Counted from the first letter of the stretch, positions 1 to 11,757 are shown. The stretch: 64,000 bases of DNA from Copromyces sp. CBS 386.78 (GCA_030685235.1 MU839207.1:62001-126000); one strand, 5' to 3'. Notes: a model not told the origin generated them from the letters alone. A program made the numbers and translations.

Positions 1-596
1 CTCTCAAGGCCAAGTTTGAGGACCCCAAGTCGGGCGAGACCAAGGAGCTCCTGGTCGACCGCGACGACGGCGTCCGCGACGGCGTCACCGCCGAGTCCCT
101 CGGCAAGATCCGCGCCGCTTTCGCCAAGGACGGCTCCATCCACGCCGGCAACGCCTCGCAGGTGTCGGACGGCGCCGCCGCCGTCCTGCTCATGAAGCGC
201 TCCACCGCCGAGAAGCTCGGCCAGCCCATCCTCGGCAAGTTCGTCGCCGCTTCCGTCGTCGGCGTCAAGCCCCTCCTTATGGGCATCGGCCCCTGGAAGG
301 CTATTCCCAAGGTGTTTGAGCTTACCGGCATTAACAAGGACGACGTCGACATTTTTGAGATCAACGAGGCCTTTGCTTCGCAGTGCTTGTGGTGCGCTAA
401 CGAGCTCGGCATCCCCATGGAGAAGATTAACCCCAAGGGCGGTGCCATTGCTTTCGGTCACCCGCTTGGCTGCACCGGTGCTCGCCAGGTTTCTACCCTC
501 CTGTATGAGCTCAGGAGGACGGGCAAGAAGGTTGGTGTTACGTCCATGTGCGTTGGTACTGGTATGGGTATGGCTGCCGTTTGGGTTGCTGAGTAA
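1..596 (+). CDS. 3-ketoacyl-CoA thiolase, C-terminal part (5' end outside window)
   Basis: The open frame runs from base 3 to the TAA at 594-596, giving 197 codons of the C-terminal half. The enzyme carries out the last step of fatty-acid beta-oxidation, cleaving 3-ketoacyl-CoA with CoA to acetyl-CoA and a shortened acyl-CoA. Visible family landmarks are the NEAFASQ motif, the GHPLGCTGARQ block with the catalytic His, and the final CVGTGMGMAAVW block with the second catalytic Cys. The nucleophilic Cys of the N-terminal half and any PTS2 signal lie left of the window. Spacing and wording of the C-terminal blocks resemble peroxisomal thiolases more than acetoacetyl-CoA thiolases, but the compartment is inferred. 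There is no C-terminal PTS1; the protein ends VWVAE. No intron is present in the visible part and codon use is strongly C-ending. Confidence 0.93.
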   Translation, partial: LKAKFEDPKSGETKELLVDRDDGVRDGVTAESLGKIRAAFAKDGSIHAGNASQVSDGAAAVLLMKRSTAEKLGQPILGKFVAASVVGVKPLLMGIGPWKAIPKVFELTGINKDDVDIFEINEAFASQCLWCANELGIPMEKINPKGGAIAFGHPLGCTGARQVSTLLYELRRTGKKVGVTSMCVGTGMGMAAVWVAE

Positions 597-2525
597 GCAA
601 GCAAAGAGATTGTGATGTGACGAAAATCGGGTTGGGTTTCTTTCTTTTTCTTTCATATAGCATATTTTTTTGTGGACTCATGATTGTATGTCAACAACAA
701 CAACTACACTGTAACTCTAGAATAACAGCATATTCTTTTTTTTTTTGGATACCATCATTTGGTTCACTTCATGTTCCTTGACTCTCTGCTTGTGATATCT
801 GTGTGTACGCCGTGAGCATCTCGATATCTGCAACTTCCCTATGCATCCCGTACCTCGTTACACATCTCAACGGCAGCGTCATCCGATAACCGTGCGCGCA
901 GAAGCGGACATGGTTCATATCGCCATGTCATGAGAAGACCATGGGGTCTTCCTGCTTGAGGTGTCTGGTATAGCAAAACGGGCGGCGGCACGGACGGAGG
1001 GTTCCTCCGCATCATCCGCATAAATACCGGCATGTGGATCCCCTTACCCTTTGTATGAATCTCCGTAGCACATGTCAACCCATTTGACCTCAACTCTTTC
1101 CTCCAAGTACCGTACTTTGGATATCCTCGTCTAACCATTCCACATGCTACAAGCCACATGCCACGTCTTGTCTCGTTTCGGTTCGTTTCGTTTCGGCGTT
1201 TCACCATCTTCTTCTACTTTGTAGAAACCAAGTTTGTAACAAATCATCCATTCGTCGTCACTCATCAACTGGTCCTAAAGCGGTTCCGAGTGTCACACTC
1301 ACTGTCAGTCTGTCACTGGCCCGAGTCCGGGTTCGATGTGTGAGGGGAAAGGAATTTGGGGATACTTGGTTTCAGCCAATGGGGATGTGCCTATTCTCCC
1401 ATTGTTATGCGATTGTCTGGGTAATCCCTTGGTTGCCGTCACCGCTTTTGGCGGAAGCTGGTCTGGGATCTAGTAAATCGAGATTATGGATGATGACTAT
1501 AATGGGAGTGCAGGTGATGTGCTGGACGAGCATTTCATGATCGGTAATGCTAAAAGCGAGCGGCGAGTTGGATACATCATGATATGTGACGGTGGTCGTA
1601 GATTCTTTCCTAGCTTGGAGGTTGCTGAAAGATGTGAACGGAATAGGCTTGTGGGGGTTATGTTACTCGGGGGTTAGACCCTGGTCAGCATGGGGTGGAG
1701 GGGGGTCCAGTTGGGGGAGCCGCTAATCAAGTGCTTGGTTTTACGTACATAGTTCGGTCGGTCCTAGTTCGAATTGATAACAAGGGCAGGCTGGGCAGGC
1801 AAGAGTGGAAGAGGAGGAACTGGACTGGACTCCATCTGAACCTTCAACAACTTCCAATGCAACTTGGGCATCACTTTGTCCAACTTGAAACTTCACCCCC
1901 CGAACCACTCTAATCTTTTCGAAATCTCCAGCGAACGAAAAGAAAGCTTCAGAAAACCTCGCCTCTTCACTACTGTACCTACCGAGTACGGCTTTCCCAC
2001 GATTACGCCCTCAATCATTGACTCGAATTGGAACCGATTGGGCTCCCCCGCGTTTTCTGACGAAGTGGAACCTGATCAGAATTCGGAAAGCGAACTTCGG
2101 CCTTGGAACCCAATTTGCACCTGCTAAAGTCTCTGGGTTCCGGTTGACCAACAGAAAGGACGCCAACAGGACGCCTACTGCCGGCAGGAAACCAGCAGGA
2201 AACCGCAAGCAAGCAAGCAAGCAAGCAACACACGGACAACTGGAGCTTTGCACGAACCCTCCAAAAGTCGAAAGTCGGACCAAAGCCCGTTCGCTCGAAA
2301 TTGATTCGCCTCGCTCGGCCGGACAACTCTTTGAACTTCCCCCCCACGGCGTCACCGGGTACTGTATACCCTCGCCCAGGTTGAAAATAACGACAAACTC
2401 GTCTTCCAGTCCGACGACAAACAAGGAAGCGGCGCTACACCAGTGAGCGCGGGATCGGAGCCGGATAGGATCATTTCATTACGAACAGGCCAAGAGGGGG
2501 CACAGGAAATAAGCACACCACAGTC
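597..2525. other. Intergenic: thiolase 3' flank and leader of the next gene
   Basis: About 1.9 kb with no convincing coding frame. Short open frames on both strands (for example 2018-2446) lack codon bias and domain features. The last ~650 bases probably hold the promoter and leader of the Ser/Gln-rich gene. A short AAGC tandem repeat lies at 2215-2228. Confidence 0.6.
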
Positions 2526-4802
2526 ATGCCTAGGGAAAGGGAGAATAGCGATACATCGGGCGCCCCCGGCCAATCAAAACGGCCGCCATTAAACCACCAC
2601 GACAGCGGCTCTTCCCAGGCCGGCGGCGATCAAACAGGCAATGGCAGCACCCATCACCACCGCGCAAAGGGGCCCAAGCACGTAGTCGGCGGCTCACGAC
2701 TGCACGGAAAAGTCCCCTCCTCGAAAGGCCTACACAAACACCATGGCTCGACCTCCAACGTGAAGCTGAACCGTACCAACACGGCGAACAGCACCCGACA
2801 AGGAGGATCACCTACATCGCCTGATCGGCCTCCTTTTCTTGCACATGGCCACCGCCGCTCAACGTCCCAGGACCTCGTGACCGTCACTTCCAACCTCAAA
2901 AACACTTCTACGACGGCGCTGAAGCGCAACCGATCGATTGCCGACGTAGCTGGAATTGGAAAAGGCAAGGCCAAGTCTTCATCCGATCTGCTCAAGCGGT
3001 CCTCATCCAACCCCGCCGTCCACAAGCTCAAGGGCGAACAACGACATAGCAAGGTCCACTTTAACATAGGGGACGACGGTCAGGACGAGGAGGAAGATCA
3101 GGACGAGTGGGTGGACGCCAGCACATCAGCCTCTCCTCTACTGTCGCGACGCGGGTCGACAATCAACGGTGCCGAGACATCAAACGAGAACCACTTGCAT
3201 CCATTGGCTTCGGCGGTAATGCCCCAGGGCCAGGGCGATAACTGGCGAGTAGCACCACAGGTCCAATATCAGTTCCCTTCACAACAGCAGCGTGTCCAGC
3301 CCAGTAAGAATACTGTTGCTCCTGTCAGCAATATCTCCCAGCAGCAGCATCAACAGAAACAACAACAACAAGAACAACGACAACAACAACAACAACAACA
3401 ACAGCGACAGGAACAGCAGCAGCAGCAACAGCAACAGCGGCAGGAGCAGGAGCAGCAACAGCAACAAGTACAAGAGCAGCAGCAAAAGCAACAAGCGCAA
3501 CAGCCCTATAAACCGCCTACCAACAAGAACAGCAGTAGTCAGACCAGCATTGCGCCTAGTATTGCGCATAGCACTACCAGCCTGTCACATAGCCAGCTTC
3601 TTACGGAACGGATCCTGAAGCGAGTACCATCCATGCTTTCGGCGCCCAAGATGTCGACAGAAAGTGTGCAGGTCCAGCTAAACGCCTCACGGCCGACGTC
3701 CCCTGCTTCGTCGATTCGTGCTTCTCAAGTTCGCCCAGGAAGCAGTGAAAGGGAGGAGCTACTCACCTCGCGTTTCGTGGGAGGCGATGTGGGATCTACC
3801 GGTAATCCCAGTAACCCAGGAGAATCCTTCCTTACCAGCATCAAAGCCACGGCAGAGAACGGGACCTCGCAATCTATGGGAAGTCTCGAACATGCCGGGC
3901 ATCAAGGTTCCAAACTTGGGGCGGACTCGGACGACGAAGGCGCATCAGCTACAGAGATCAGGAGAACTACGCGAAGACGAAACGGCACCCAAACTAGCGT
4001 CTCGAGCGGCGTATACGGCATTCCCAAGGATCTGAACAGAACCCAGCAGAAACTCAACCTCCAGCGAGCCAGCTCAACCCTGGACCAGCCACACGTCCCA
4101 CCTCACCACCCAACCCTTGGCGTCATGGGCGGCATGCCCCTAACCACCGGCCTCCCGCTCAACGGAAACGGGTACGACAACCGCGACCCCCGCCTCACCA
4201 AAGTTCTCGAGCGCACCGGCATGGAATACCTCGTCGTCCGCCGCTACCAAAACCCTGTAGCCCGCTCCATAGCGCGCGTAGCTCAGTACCAGGCTCTTCA
4301 AAACGGGTCGCTGAACATGAACGGCGGCGGCGGCGTTGGCGGGCGCTCTTCCAGACCAGGAACTTCCCACTCCAAGCGCGGCTCAGAACTAAGTCTAGGC
4401 GGTGGCCGCCCCGGTTTCCTCCGCGATGGCAGAGAGGGACCGAGAGACTCGTTCCTCGCCCAGGCAACCCTCAACGCGAACCACCACCAGCACAGCAACT
4501 CCATGTCCGCCGTCCCCTCCAAGGCCGTTTCTGCTGCGGCACGGTTTTCGGGATTGTCTAGTGGGATCGGGACCAGGGCTAATAGTACCAGCTCTAGTCT
4601 TGATGGTGATGGAGATGGTGATGGCAGGCAGCCGCATGTGGGCATGTTGAATGGTGCCAATGGTGGTCATGGTGGTCTACATGGCTCGAGTTCACGGCTG
4701 AGCGGGTCGAGTTTGGTGGATAGGAGCGAACATGCAGAGACGCAGGCGATTCTGAGGGCCTTGTGGGATAAGAGTCTGGATCTGAGCGCTAGCCAGGAAT
4801 AG
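2526..4802 (+). CDS. Ser/Gln-rich protein, candidate TORC1 subunit TCO89-like
   Basis: Single-exon gene of 758 codons from the ATG at 2526. The protein is highly polar and mostly disordered. The N-terminal third is basic and Ser-rich with LKRNRS and LKRSSSNPAVHKLK blocks, followed by an acidic stretch around residues 180-200 (DDGQDEEEDQDEWVDAS) and SPLLSRRGS. I associate this basic, then HFxxGDD, then DEEW arrangement with fungal TCO89-domain proteins, a non-catalytic TORC1 subunit at the vacuole; that is recall, not a search. Residues ~275-330 form a long interrupted poly-Gln tract. A conserved-looking stretch near residues 555-590 (DPRLTKVLERTGMEYLVVRR) may be a second functional element. 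It could instead be an unrelated low-complexity regulator. The ATG is the first of the frame. Confidence 0.55.
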   Translation: MPRERENSDTSGAPGQSKRPPLNHHDSGSSQAGGDQTGNGSTHHHRAKGPKHVVGGSRLHGKVPSSKGLHKHHGSTSNVKLNRTNTANSTRQGGSPTSPDRPPFLAHGHRRSTSQDLVTVTSNLKNTSTTALKRNRSIADVAGIGKGKAKSSSDLLKRSSSNPAVHKLKGEQRHSKVHFNIGDDGQDEEEDQDEWVDASTSASPLLSRRGSTINGAETSNENHLHPLASAVMPQGQGDNWRVAPQVQYQFPSQQQRVQPSKNTVAPVSNISQQQHQQKQQQQEQRQQQQQQQQRQEQQQQQQQQRQEQEQQQQQVQEQQQKQQAQQPYKPPTNKNSSSQTSIAPSIAHSTTSLSHSQLLTERILKRVPSMLSAPKMSTESVQVQLNASRPTSPASSIRASQVRPGSSEREELLTSRFVGGDVGSTGNPSNPGESFLTSIKATAENGTSQSMGSLEHAGHQGSKLGADSDDEGASATEIRRTTRRRNGTQTSVSSGVYGIPKDLNRTQQKLNLQRASSTLDQPHVPPHHPTLGVMGGMPLTTGLPLNGNGYDNRDPRLTKVLERTGMEYLVVRRYQNPVARSIARVAQYQALQNGSLNMNGGGGVGGRSSRPGTSHSKRGSELSLGGGRPGFLRDGREGPRDSFLAQATLNANHHQHSNSMSAVPSKAVSAAARFSGLSSGIGTRANSTSSSLDGDGDGDGRQPHVGMLNGANGGHGGLHGSSSRLSGSSLVDRSEHAETQAILRALWDKSLDLSASQE
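3336..3508 (+). repeat. CAA/CAG trinucleotide tract encoding poly-Gln
   Basis: Imperfect CAA and CAG codons inside the TCO89-like gene, broken by Arg, Glu and Lys codons. The mix of CAA and CAG suggests an old tract rather than a fresh expansion. The open frames seen here in other registers (Asn/Ser, antisense Leu) are artefacts of the repeat. Confidence 0.9.
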
Positions 4803-5793
4803 GAGACCTGCAGCAGGCTTGGGGCTGGGGCTGTGGCTGGGAGGCTTGGATCGGATATTGCGACGAGGAATGGGGTGAAGGTTGATGGAGGTGGTGGGGT
4901 TGGAGTTGTTGGGAAGGTCCTGGTGGGAAGCTTTGATGGTGCTGATGGTGATGGTGTTGATGCCGCCGCTGCAAGCGAGGCTTGGGATGCGAGGACACTT
5001 GTCGATGAGAGTGGTGGTTGTGGTGGTGGTGAGCCGCCGCCGGAGTTGTTGAGGGAAGTCGTGGGGTTGGTGAGTAGTGTCAGACAAAGTGCGTAGGGGT
5101 ATAGTTGACGAGGACTTTGTGGGTTTAAGGGGTTTGTCCCCATGAGCTTTCATTGCTGATATAGCGTCCGGTTGCTTTTTGAAGGCGTTAACGGCAACGG
5201 GTACGAAAGTGCGTATACACAACAAACAAACTGGTTCATGGCTCATTGAATCTCGGTATGAGATCAGGGGGTGGATACTATCCTCTGGTGTAGAACGGAT
5301 ACACATAACTAGACGAGATACATGTCAAGGATACAGACGGGAAGGGAAGGAAGGAACTTGGAAGGACAACATGTCAGCGTGATGTTTACATGAGTTATAG
5401 CATATTTAGGACAGCGACTACTGTATTTGATGTCATCTGATAACTATTTCAATGTCTAACTGATAGTTGAAGCCTTTGCTCTGTCCATGGTGTTCTGGTG
5501 ATGGTTCGGATATTTCCGTCCGTGCGTCACCAAGGTTCCCGCTCGCGCTACAGTAAATTGTTCACGTATCGCATTGCTCGAGCCGCATGCTATCAACCGA
5601 TCATCTCTTCTCTTCCCAATCCCCAATCATTTTGCGCCCAACATACAAACTTCCACATCACTTTCGACAGACCGCCACTGCAAAGTCATTGTCAACCCAG
5701 CGAACTCCGATTCCTTGCAACCACCAGCGCCACCCGATTTCGGCACTCAATACACCAAATAGTTGGAAACAGTTTCGTCATTTCAAGTTCAAC
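4803..5793. other. Intergenic: TCO89-like 3' flank and SPF30 promoter
   Basis: About 1 kb between two genes on the same strand. G-rich GGTGG/GATGGT runs at 4880-5050 create long antisense open frames without coding bias. No RNA gene seen. Confidence 0.6.
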
Positions 5794-7035
5794 ATGGCAG
5801 CACAACTCGAAGCAGAGCGCAAGGAGTACGAGGCCCAAGTACGTCTAGTTTACCCATCCCTACCCCCAGGCGCCTCCATACTAACCAAGCCCCCTTTCCC
5901 CCCAGCTCGAACTGGTCGATTCCTCTCTCCAAGACGACCCCGAAAACGAAGAACTCCTCGCCCTCAGGAGCGAACTCGTCAACTGCATCCAACTCCTCAA
6001 CGACTCGCTCGCCGAACTCAAAGGTGCTTCCGCCTCCGCCGCTGCTGCTGCTCAGAAACCAGAACCGCTCGCCATCGGCCTTGCATCATCCTCTTCTTCA
6101 ACGTCACGAAAAGCCTCCGTCCAAGATGCGCCAGCAGCAGCAGAGGAACCAGCAAAATGGTCGCGCGAGAACCATCCCGCCTTCAAGAAGCAGCCATCCA
6201 ACGCCACCACCCCTCAACAAGACACCAGGGAGGAAGCACAGCCAGCGGCGCCAGCGCCAGTAGTAAACTATCAAGTCAACGACACCGTCATGGCCCGCTG
6301 GCTGTCCGGTGACAAAGGCTTCTACCCCGCCAAGATCGTTTCCGTGACTGGTTCCTCGACCGCGCCAATCTACACGGTCAAATTCAAGAGCTACGACACG
6401 GTCGAGACGTTGAGGGCCAAGGACGTCAAGCCCGTTGTTTCTACTCCGGCCCCCGGCGCCGCCACTGCGTCATCCTCCACTTCCACTGGCGCAGGCTTCA
6501 AGCGCAAAGCCGACTCAGACAACAACTACCCCATGCCAATTCCCTCCTCCATCCCGGCCTCTGCGGCCGCAGGAGCGGCGGCCATAACCAGGAACTCGGA
6601 CGGTATCACTTTGTCTGCTGGGCCAGAGTTGTATCCTGGTGCGCTGGCGGCTGCGGAAGAAAGTAGCAAAAAAGGTGATTCAAAGTTTGATAAGGATGGG
6701 AAACCCAAGTTCAAGAAGATCAAGGCCAACAAGGAGCTGGAGAAGGGCAAGAACAAGTGGCAGGAGTTTACGCAGAAAGCCGGCGGCAAGCTTGGGAAGG
6801 GCCCCGGGGCCAAGAAGGAGAGTATGTTCAGGACGCCTGAGGGGATTCATGGGAGGGGTGAGTTTACTTTTTTTTTTTTTTTTTTCTCTTCCTGTGACTG
6901 ACTACTTGGAAAATGGGTGGTTGCTAACATATGGGATAACAAAAAACAGTCGGTTTCACCGGTTCAGGCCAGGCCATGCGCAAAGACCCTACGCGGTCTC
7001 GCCACATCTACCAGCCCAACGAAGATCTGGATTGA
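5794..7035 (+). CDS. SPF30/SMNDC1-like Tudor-domain splicing factor
   Basis: Three exons: 5794-5838, 5906-6857 and 6950-7035, giving 360 residues. Intron 1 (67 nt) starts GTACGT and ends CCCAG. Intron 2 (92 nt) starts GTGAGT, has a GCTAAC branch site and ends CAG; joining restores one frame. The first exon encodes the start of a short coiled coil that continues LELVDSSLQDDPENEELLAL, typical of the SPF30 N-terminus. A Tudor domain follows at about residues 136-195 (VMARWLSGDKGFYPAKI, then YTVKFKSYDTVETL). The C-terminus (KWQEFTQKAG, then KKESMFRTPEG and a GFTGSGQAMRKD tail) matches the conserved SPF30 tail. The family acts in the nucleus in tri-snRNP recruitment during pre-mRNA splicing, with Tudor binding to methylated Arg. 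Ala/Ser-rich linkers are longer than in animals. The 5' exon boundary is well supported because the downstream frame alone lacks the coiled coil. Confidence 0.9.
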
Positions 7036-8887
7036 TTTCTGTCCGAATTTGGCTAACTTGTTTCTTGTTTGTTACGACCGGCTGCTATTCGAAACCACTC
7101 CACATTACGACGTACATGTATGGATACAACGGAACCATACTTTTGACCCCGGGTCCGGCAATCATTCGAGGGTTCTAGCTCTCATCAGTCCGCTCCGTAC
7201 AACCACATCAGCACCAACATCATTGACGACAAACAACGTGGACTCAGGCGTTACGGTTTCGCACACGCTTGCTTTGGTTTTCTCTCTGTCTTCTTTCCTT
7301 TATCTCCCCAACCCTCAAACTCAAGTCAACTCTAGAGACTGGGGCTAACGTGGATCTTTTCATACACAAAGGGGAAAGAAGCCAAGCAGTTGCTTGCCTG
7401 CCTGCCTGCTTCCTTGCTGTTCTCTCTCCGGGCGCGGCAGGAAAACGGAGAGATTGACGGGCGGGACAGGGCAAGCAAGGATGCCAAAAAAAAGACAGCA
7501 AGCAAAAGTATGATATGGAGTGCAGAGGCTGTACCGTGTAGACATCATAATCTACGTAGCAAATCACATTCCGAGAATCGAAGCATGCAAGAGCGACGAC
7601 GTAGAGAATCAAAAGCCTGATTCATTGTGTACACTATGAATCATTCATGTTCTTTCCCCGATATATCTGGCTTGGCTTTGCTACATTTAGCTCCAGCTGC
7701 TTGCTTTGAGTTGCATCATCACATCACTTCTACCCCGTTTAATCTTTGATACGCAATGAGGTACTCAAATCTATGTGCCTCTACTGAATGAATTTCGGAT
7801 TATGAAGACGGCGAAACGAAGCTGTCCGGACCTGCTTGCGTGTCCATGTCTCGTCGACGACGAGCGTGTCAGCATTGCTTTCCTACTGTCTGTTGTGCTT
7901 CTTTGACCCTCGTTGTTGGTATCGTCACTCCGAGGTCAATGGCGATAGCACATAAAGATTTCGGTGTTGGAGGTTGTTGATCAAATAAGCATCCTCTGGA
8001 ACAAGGTTCAGTCTGGAAGAAAGATAGACTTTGTGACCGCAGCTGGTACCACTGACCCAGCATTCACAATAAAGATTTCAGAGATTCAAATTGATAGCAT
8101 CTATTAGCTTATCTCTACACTCTAGCTGAACAATTTTTGATCCTCCTTCTACCACAGCTTCAAGACTCATCCCCATAAGAAGTCCAACTGTCCCCGTTTC
8201 TTATGAGGCAGTATGGACGATGACGATGCTAGTCTATATCCCTTCCCTTCCCACTCTTGTTAGATAACGACTGGGCTCTAAAACCTTCGCTCTGTTACTG
8301 TCTCGAGAGCGAGAAGAACGTGTTCCCTTAAATGCCCGAGCTTAACTCGCATTCTGTGGAAGCTCGACTGAAGAAACAAGACATTCCAGAATCCAGACCA
8401 ATGGCAGATGATCACTTTTGGCCAGTTTTTCCCTCCCTAACCGTAAACGCCAAGTCGTTGATAAAACACAGGAAAACATAATCATTCCCCGTCAGATGGC
8501 CAACCCGGTGAGATGTGAAACCAGGCTCCATCACCAAGAGACAAAGAAAAGCAAGCCTGTCAATACATGAGGATGACTTCGTATCGATATCATACCGAGA
8601 TACTGCTCGTAAAAGTCGTCATGCACACAAGAGAAACGAAAATTCTCCTGCTGGAGATACTTGCTAAATCCATCCACTGCCACTTTGGCCATCGCGCCGT
8701 GATGGGATTGCATGGGATCGGGAGAGATTAAATCATAATTGTCGTCAAGTGAAGTGTGGTATCAAATAAACTTTTCCGGACCCCCCGTTGCGAGATCGAC
8801 CCTAGAGAGTTGAATGGAGAACATGAAAAAACATCTGTGAAACACCTATGCAGGTGCGTGGGAAATCATCCATCGCTCAGGCACATT
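7036..8887. other. Intergenic between convergent SPF30 and PABP genes
   Basis: About 1.85 kb lying 3' of both flanking genes, so no promoter is required here. A short TGCC-rich segment occurs at 7393-7420. Short open frames have no codon bias, and no RNA gene was recognised. Confidence 0.6.
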
Positions 8888-11248
8888 TTAAGCCTTCTGC
8901 TCCTCCGGCTTCTGCTCCTCCGCCTTGGGGGCAGCCTGCTCGCCGTTGGCCTCAGCGGGCTGCTGAGTAGGCTGCTGGCCCTGAGTCTTGAGGTACTCGT
9001 CATAAACGGCAAGAGCCTCCTGGACCTTGACGTTAAGAGCGTTGTCATCCTCGAAGCTAAAAGAGACTGGTCAGTATTGTGTTCAAGAGAGCAAGGAATA
9101 GAAAGCCAAAACTTACAGGTTGATCAACTCAGCGTTGTCCATCTCGAGGAGCATGCCGGTGATCTTGCCAGCAAGAGCGGGCTGGATGGCCTGGATCTTG
9201 GGGAAGAGGTTCTCGCCAATGATCTGCTTCTGGGCCTGAGGGTCCTGAGTGGTAGCGAGCTGAGCCTGGAGGAAAGAGCCAGCGCTGAGGTCGGCAGGAG
9301 CGCCGGGGATGGGGGAGGCACCACGGCCGGCAGCCATGAAGTTAGCGTTGCCGCGAGGAGTGCCACGGCCGCCACCGTTCTGGGGACGACCGGCAGGGGG
9401 GTAGCCGGGAACGGCAGGGGCACCCTGGAGACCCTGGGGAATACCGGCGGGGATGCCCTGAGGGCCCCGGCCAGCGGGACCGCCACGGCCACCACCAAGA
9501 GCACCAACCTGGCCCATGGCAGCCATGTACTGAGGGGTGTTAGGAGGGAAAGCACCAGGACCGAACTGGTTGATGGGGTAGCCCATGGGGGGCATCTGCT
9601 GGGGAGGGACGCCACCGCGGCCACCCTGCTGGTAAGGGTACTGGCCAGGGCGACCACCCTGAACGGGGATACCGCCCTGGGGGAAGGGGACGCCACGACC
9701 GGCAGGGGCGGGCATGAAACCGGGCTGCTGGCCAGCGTAGTAGACAGGAGCCTGCATGTACTGCTGGGGCATACCAGCCTGGGCAGCGGCCTGCTGCATG
9801 CGGAGCTGGTTGCGAGCCTGGATGCTGGCCTCGAGCTGGCTCTTGCGGACATCCTTGCGCTGGGCAAGAGCGACGTAGAGGGGCTTGCCATCGACCATGC
9901 GCTGGTTCATCTCGGTGACGGCCTTGGTGGCGTCATCGGGATTGCTGAAGCAGACGAAGCCGAAGCCCTTGCTCTTGCCAAGCTTGCGGTCACCCTTCTT
10001 CTCGGCCTTCTTCTCAGCAGAAGCCTCCTCCTTCTGCTCCTCCTCCTTGGTCTCGCCCTCCTTCTGGTTCTCCTTGTCCTTCTCATCCTTCTCCTCGCCC
10101 TCGACGAGAGAATCGCGCATGACCTTGGCGGAAGTGATGGGGCCATACTCGGAGAACATGGCACGGAGCTTATCGTCATCGACATCATCGCCGAGGTTCT
10201 TGATGTACAGGTTGACACCCTGGTACTTGTTGGCCTTCTCGAGGCGGGCAGCCTCGTAGGACTTGCGGAGCTCCTCCTCGCGCTCGTGCTTCTTCTGGGC
10301 ACGGCCGACGTAGAGGTCCTGGCCACGGAAGTCCTTGCCGTTGAGGTCATCAACAGCCTTGGCAGCAGCCTCGTGGGTGGTGAAGTTGACGAAACCAAAG
10401 CCACGGGTCTTGCCCTCCTGGTCGCGGGCAAGGGAGGAAGAAGTGACCTCACCGAACTTCTCGAAGAGCTCACGGAACTCGTCGTCGGTGACCTCGTGGT
10501 TAATGTTCTTGACATAAACGTTGGTGAAGTTGGCCTTCATCTCCTCGAACTTGCTCTGGCGGTCCTTCTTGGGAATGTGGTGGCCAACGTAGACCTTCTT
10601 CTCGTTCAGAAGCATGCCGTTGACGTGCTTGATGGCCTGGGAAGCGGCCTCATCGGTCTCGTAGTGGACGAAACCGTAGCCCTTGGAGTTGCCGTGCTCA
10701 TCCTGGGCAACCTTGCAGGAAAGGATGTTGCCGAAGGCAGCGAAGGTGTCGTGAAGAGCCTTGTTGTCAATGGCAGCATCGAGGTTCTTGATGAAGATGT
10801 TGCCGGCACCGGTCTTGCGGAGGGCGGGGTCACGCTGAGACCACATGATGCGGCAAGGGCGGCCCTTGATCAGGGTGTAGTTGAGCTCCTCAAGAGCCTT
10901 CTCGCCGTCAGCCGTGGTGTTGTAGTTGACGTAGGCGTAGCCGAGGGAGCGACGGGTGACAGCATCGCGGCAGACACGGATGGAAGCGACGGAGCCGATC
11001 TGGGAGAAGAGCTCGAAGAGCATGGCCTCGGTGACGGAGGGGTCAAGCTCGCCGACATAGAGGGAGGCGGAAGCCTGAGGGTGAGGGGCAGCAGTGGGGG
11101 TAGGAGCAGCCTCAGCACCCTCAGCCTGGGCCTCAGCGGGGGCGACGCTGGTGTCGATGGTGGCCGGGGCAGCGGCCTTGTTCTCGAGGCTGGTGTTGCC
11201 GAGATCAGCGGCGAGCTGGTCGACAGCGGCGTTGGTAGTGGCAGCCAT
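8888..11248 (-). CDS. pab-1: Polyadenylate-binding protein, cytoplasmic and nuclear (PABP)
   Basis: Two exons on the minus strand: 11248-9117 and 9056-8888, giving 766 residues. The 60-nt intron starts GTAAGT and ends TTTTAG. Four RRMs are visible: RRM1 about residues 61-139 ([18 protein letters not shown]), RRM2 about 146-223 ([18 protein letters not shown]), RRM3 about 239-316 ([18 protein letters not shown]) and RRM4 from about 341 ([18 protein letters not shown]). A Pro/Gly/Gln/Met-rich linker follows, then a PABC (MLLE) domain with [12 protein letters not shown]. The intron splits PABC just after LINL, so without splicing the protein loses the end of that domain. RRM4 carries a Lys/Glu-rich insert of about 50 residues in the middle of the fold. 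The protein binds mRNA poly(A) tails and acts in translation, stability and export. The start at [10 protein letters not shown] was preferred over an upstream in-frame Met because that extension is low-complexity leader sequence. Confidence 0.97.
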
Positions 11249-11264
11249 TTTTGCTGGTTGAACT

Positions 11265-11498
11265 GTAGATTCTGTATGATGGATGGAACCGTCAGCGTCT
11301 GTGTCTCTGTGTATGTGTCCTTGTCTGTGTCTCGGATCAAGTCGTGGAGGGGTAAACGATGTCGATAGACGACGACAGCGAAGGGGAGGAGGAGGAGGAG
11401 GGTCTCGATTGACGAGACGTTGGGCGGCACTGGCGGCGACCACGGCGACGACGACGACGACAAGGTAGGAGGAATTGATAGTGCGACGGGCAACGTAC
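11265..11498 (-). other. Possible 5'-UTR intron of the PABP gene
   Basis: On the minus strand a GTACGT donor begins at 11498, and a CTACAG acceptor ends near 11265, seventeen bases before the ATG. Introns in long leaders are common for strongly expressed fungal translation genes. This rests on splice-site resemblance only. Confidence 0.35.
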
Positions 11499-11713
11499 CA
11501 GAGATCTAGAGCTGTGTGGAGACTGTAAAACCGGCGCGGAGGACGGGCGACGGTATTGACAAAGAGGGAGGATGAACTCGACTGGTCAAGGACGAGATTC
11601 GGGAGAGGGAAAGGAAGACTGGTGGACTTGGAGACTTGGGTAAATGTCTTCCAAAAAAAGGTGGGCGGGTTTGGTGGGTTTTATGGGGTTTGGTATGGAT
11701 GGGGAGATTTCTC

Positions 11714-11757
11714 TTTTTTCGGCGATTTTCAAATTTTTTTGGTGAGGTTTTGTTTGT
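11714..11757 (-). promoter_or_regulatory. Oligo(A) tracts in the putative PABP mRNA leader
   Basis: Read on the PABP sense strand this stretch holds A7, A4 and A6 runs plus ACAAACAAAA. PABP mRNAs in yeast and mammals carry A-rich leader tracts bound by their own product for autoregulation. The transcription start is not known here, so the tracts may lie in the promoter instead. Confidence 0.3.

Noticed and set aside
9113..9891. Ser/Pro/Arg-rich frame inside the PABP gene
   Set aside because: Shadow of the PABP coding frame; codon bias and RRM motifs are in the other frame.
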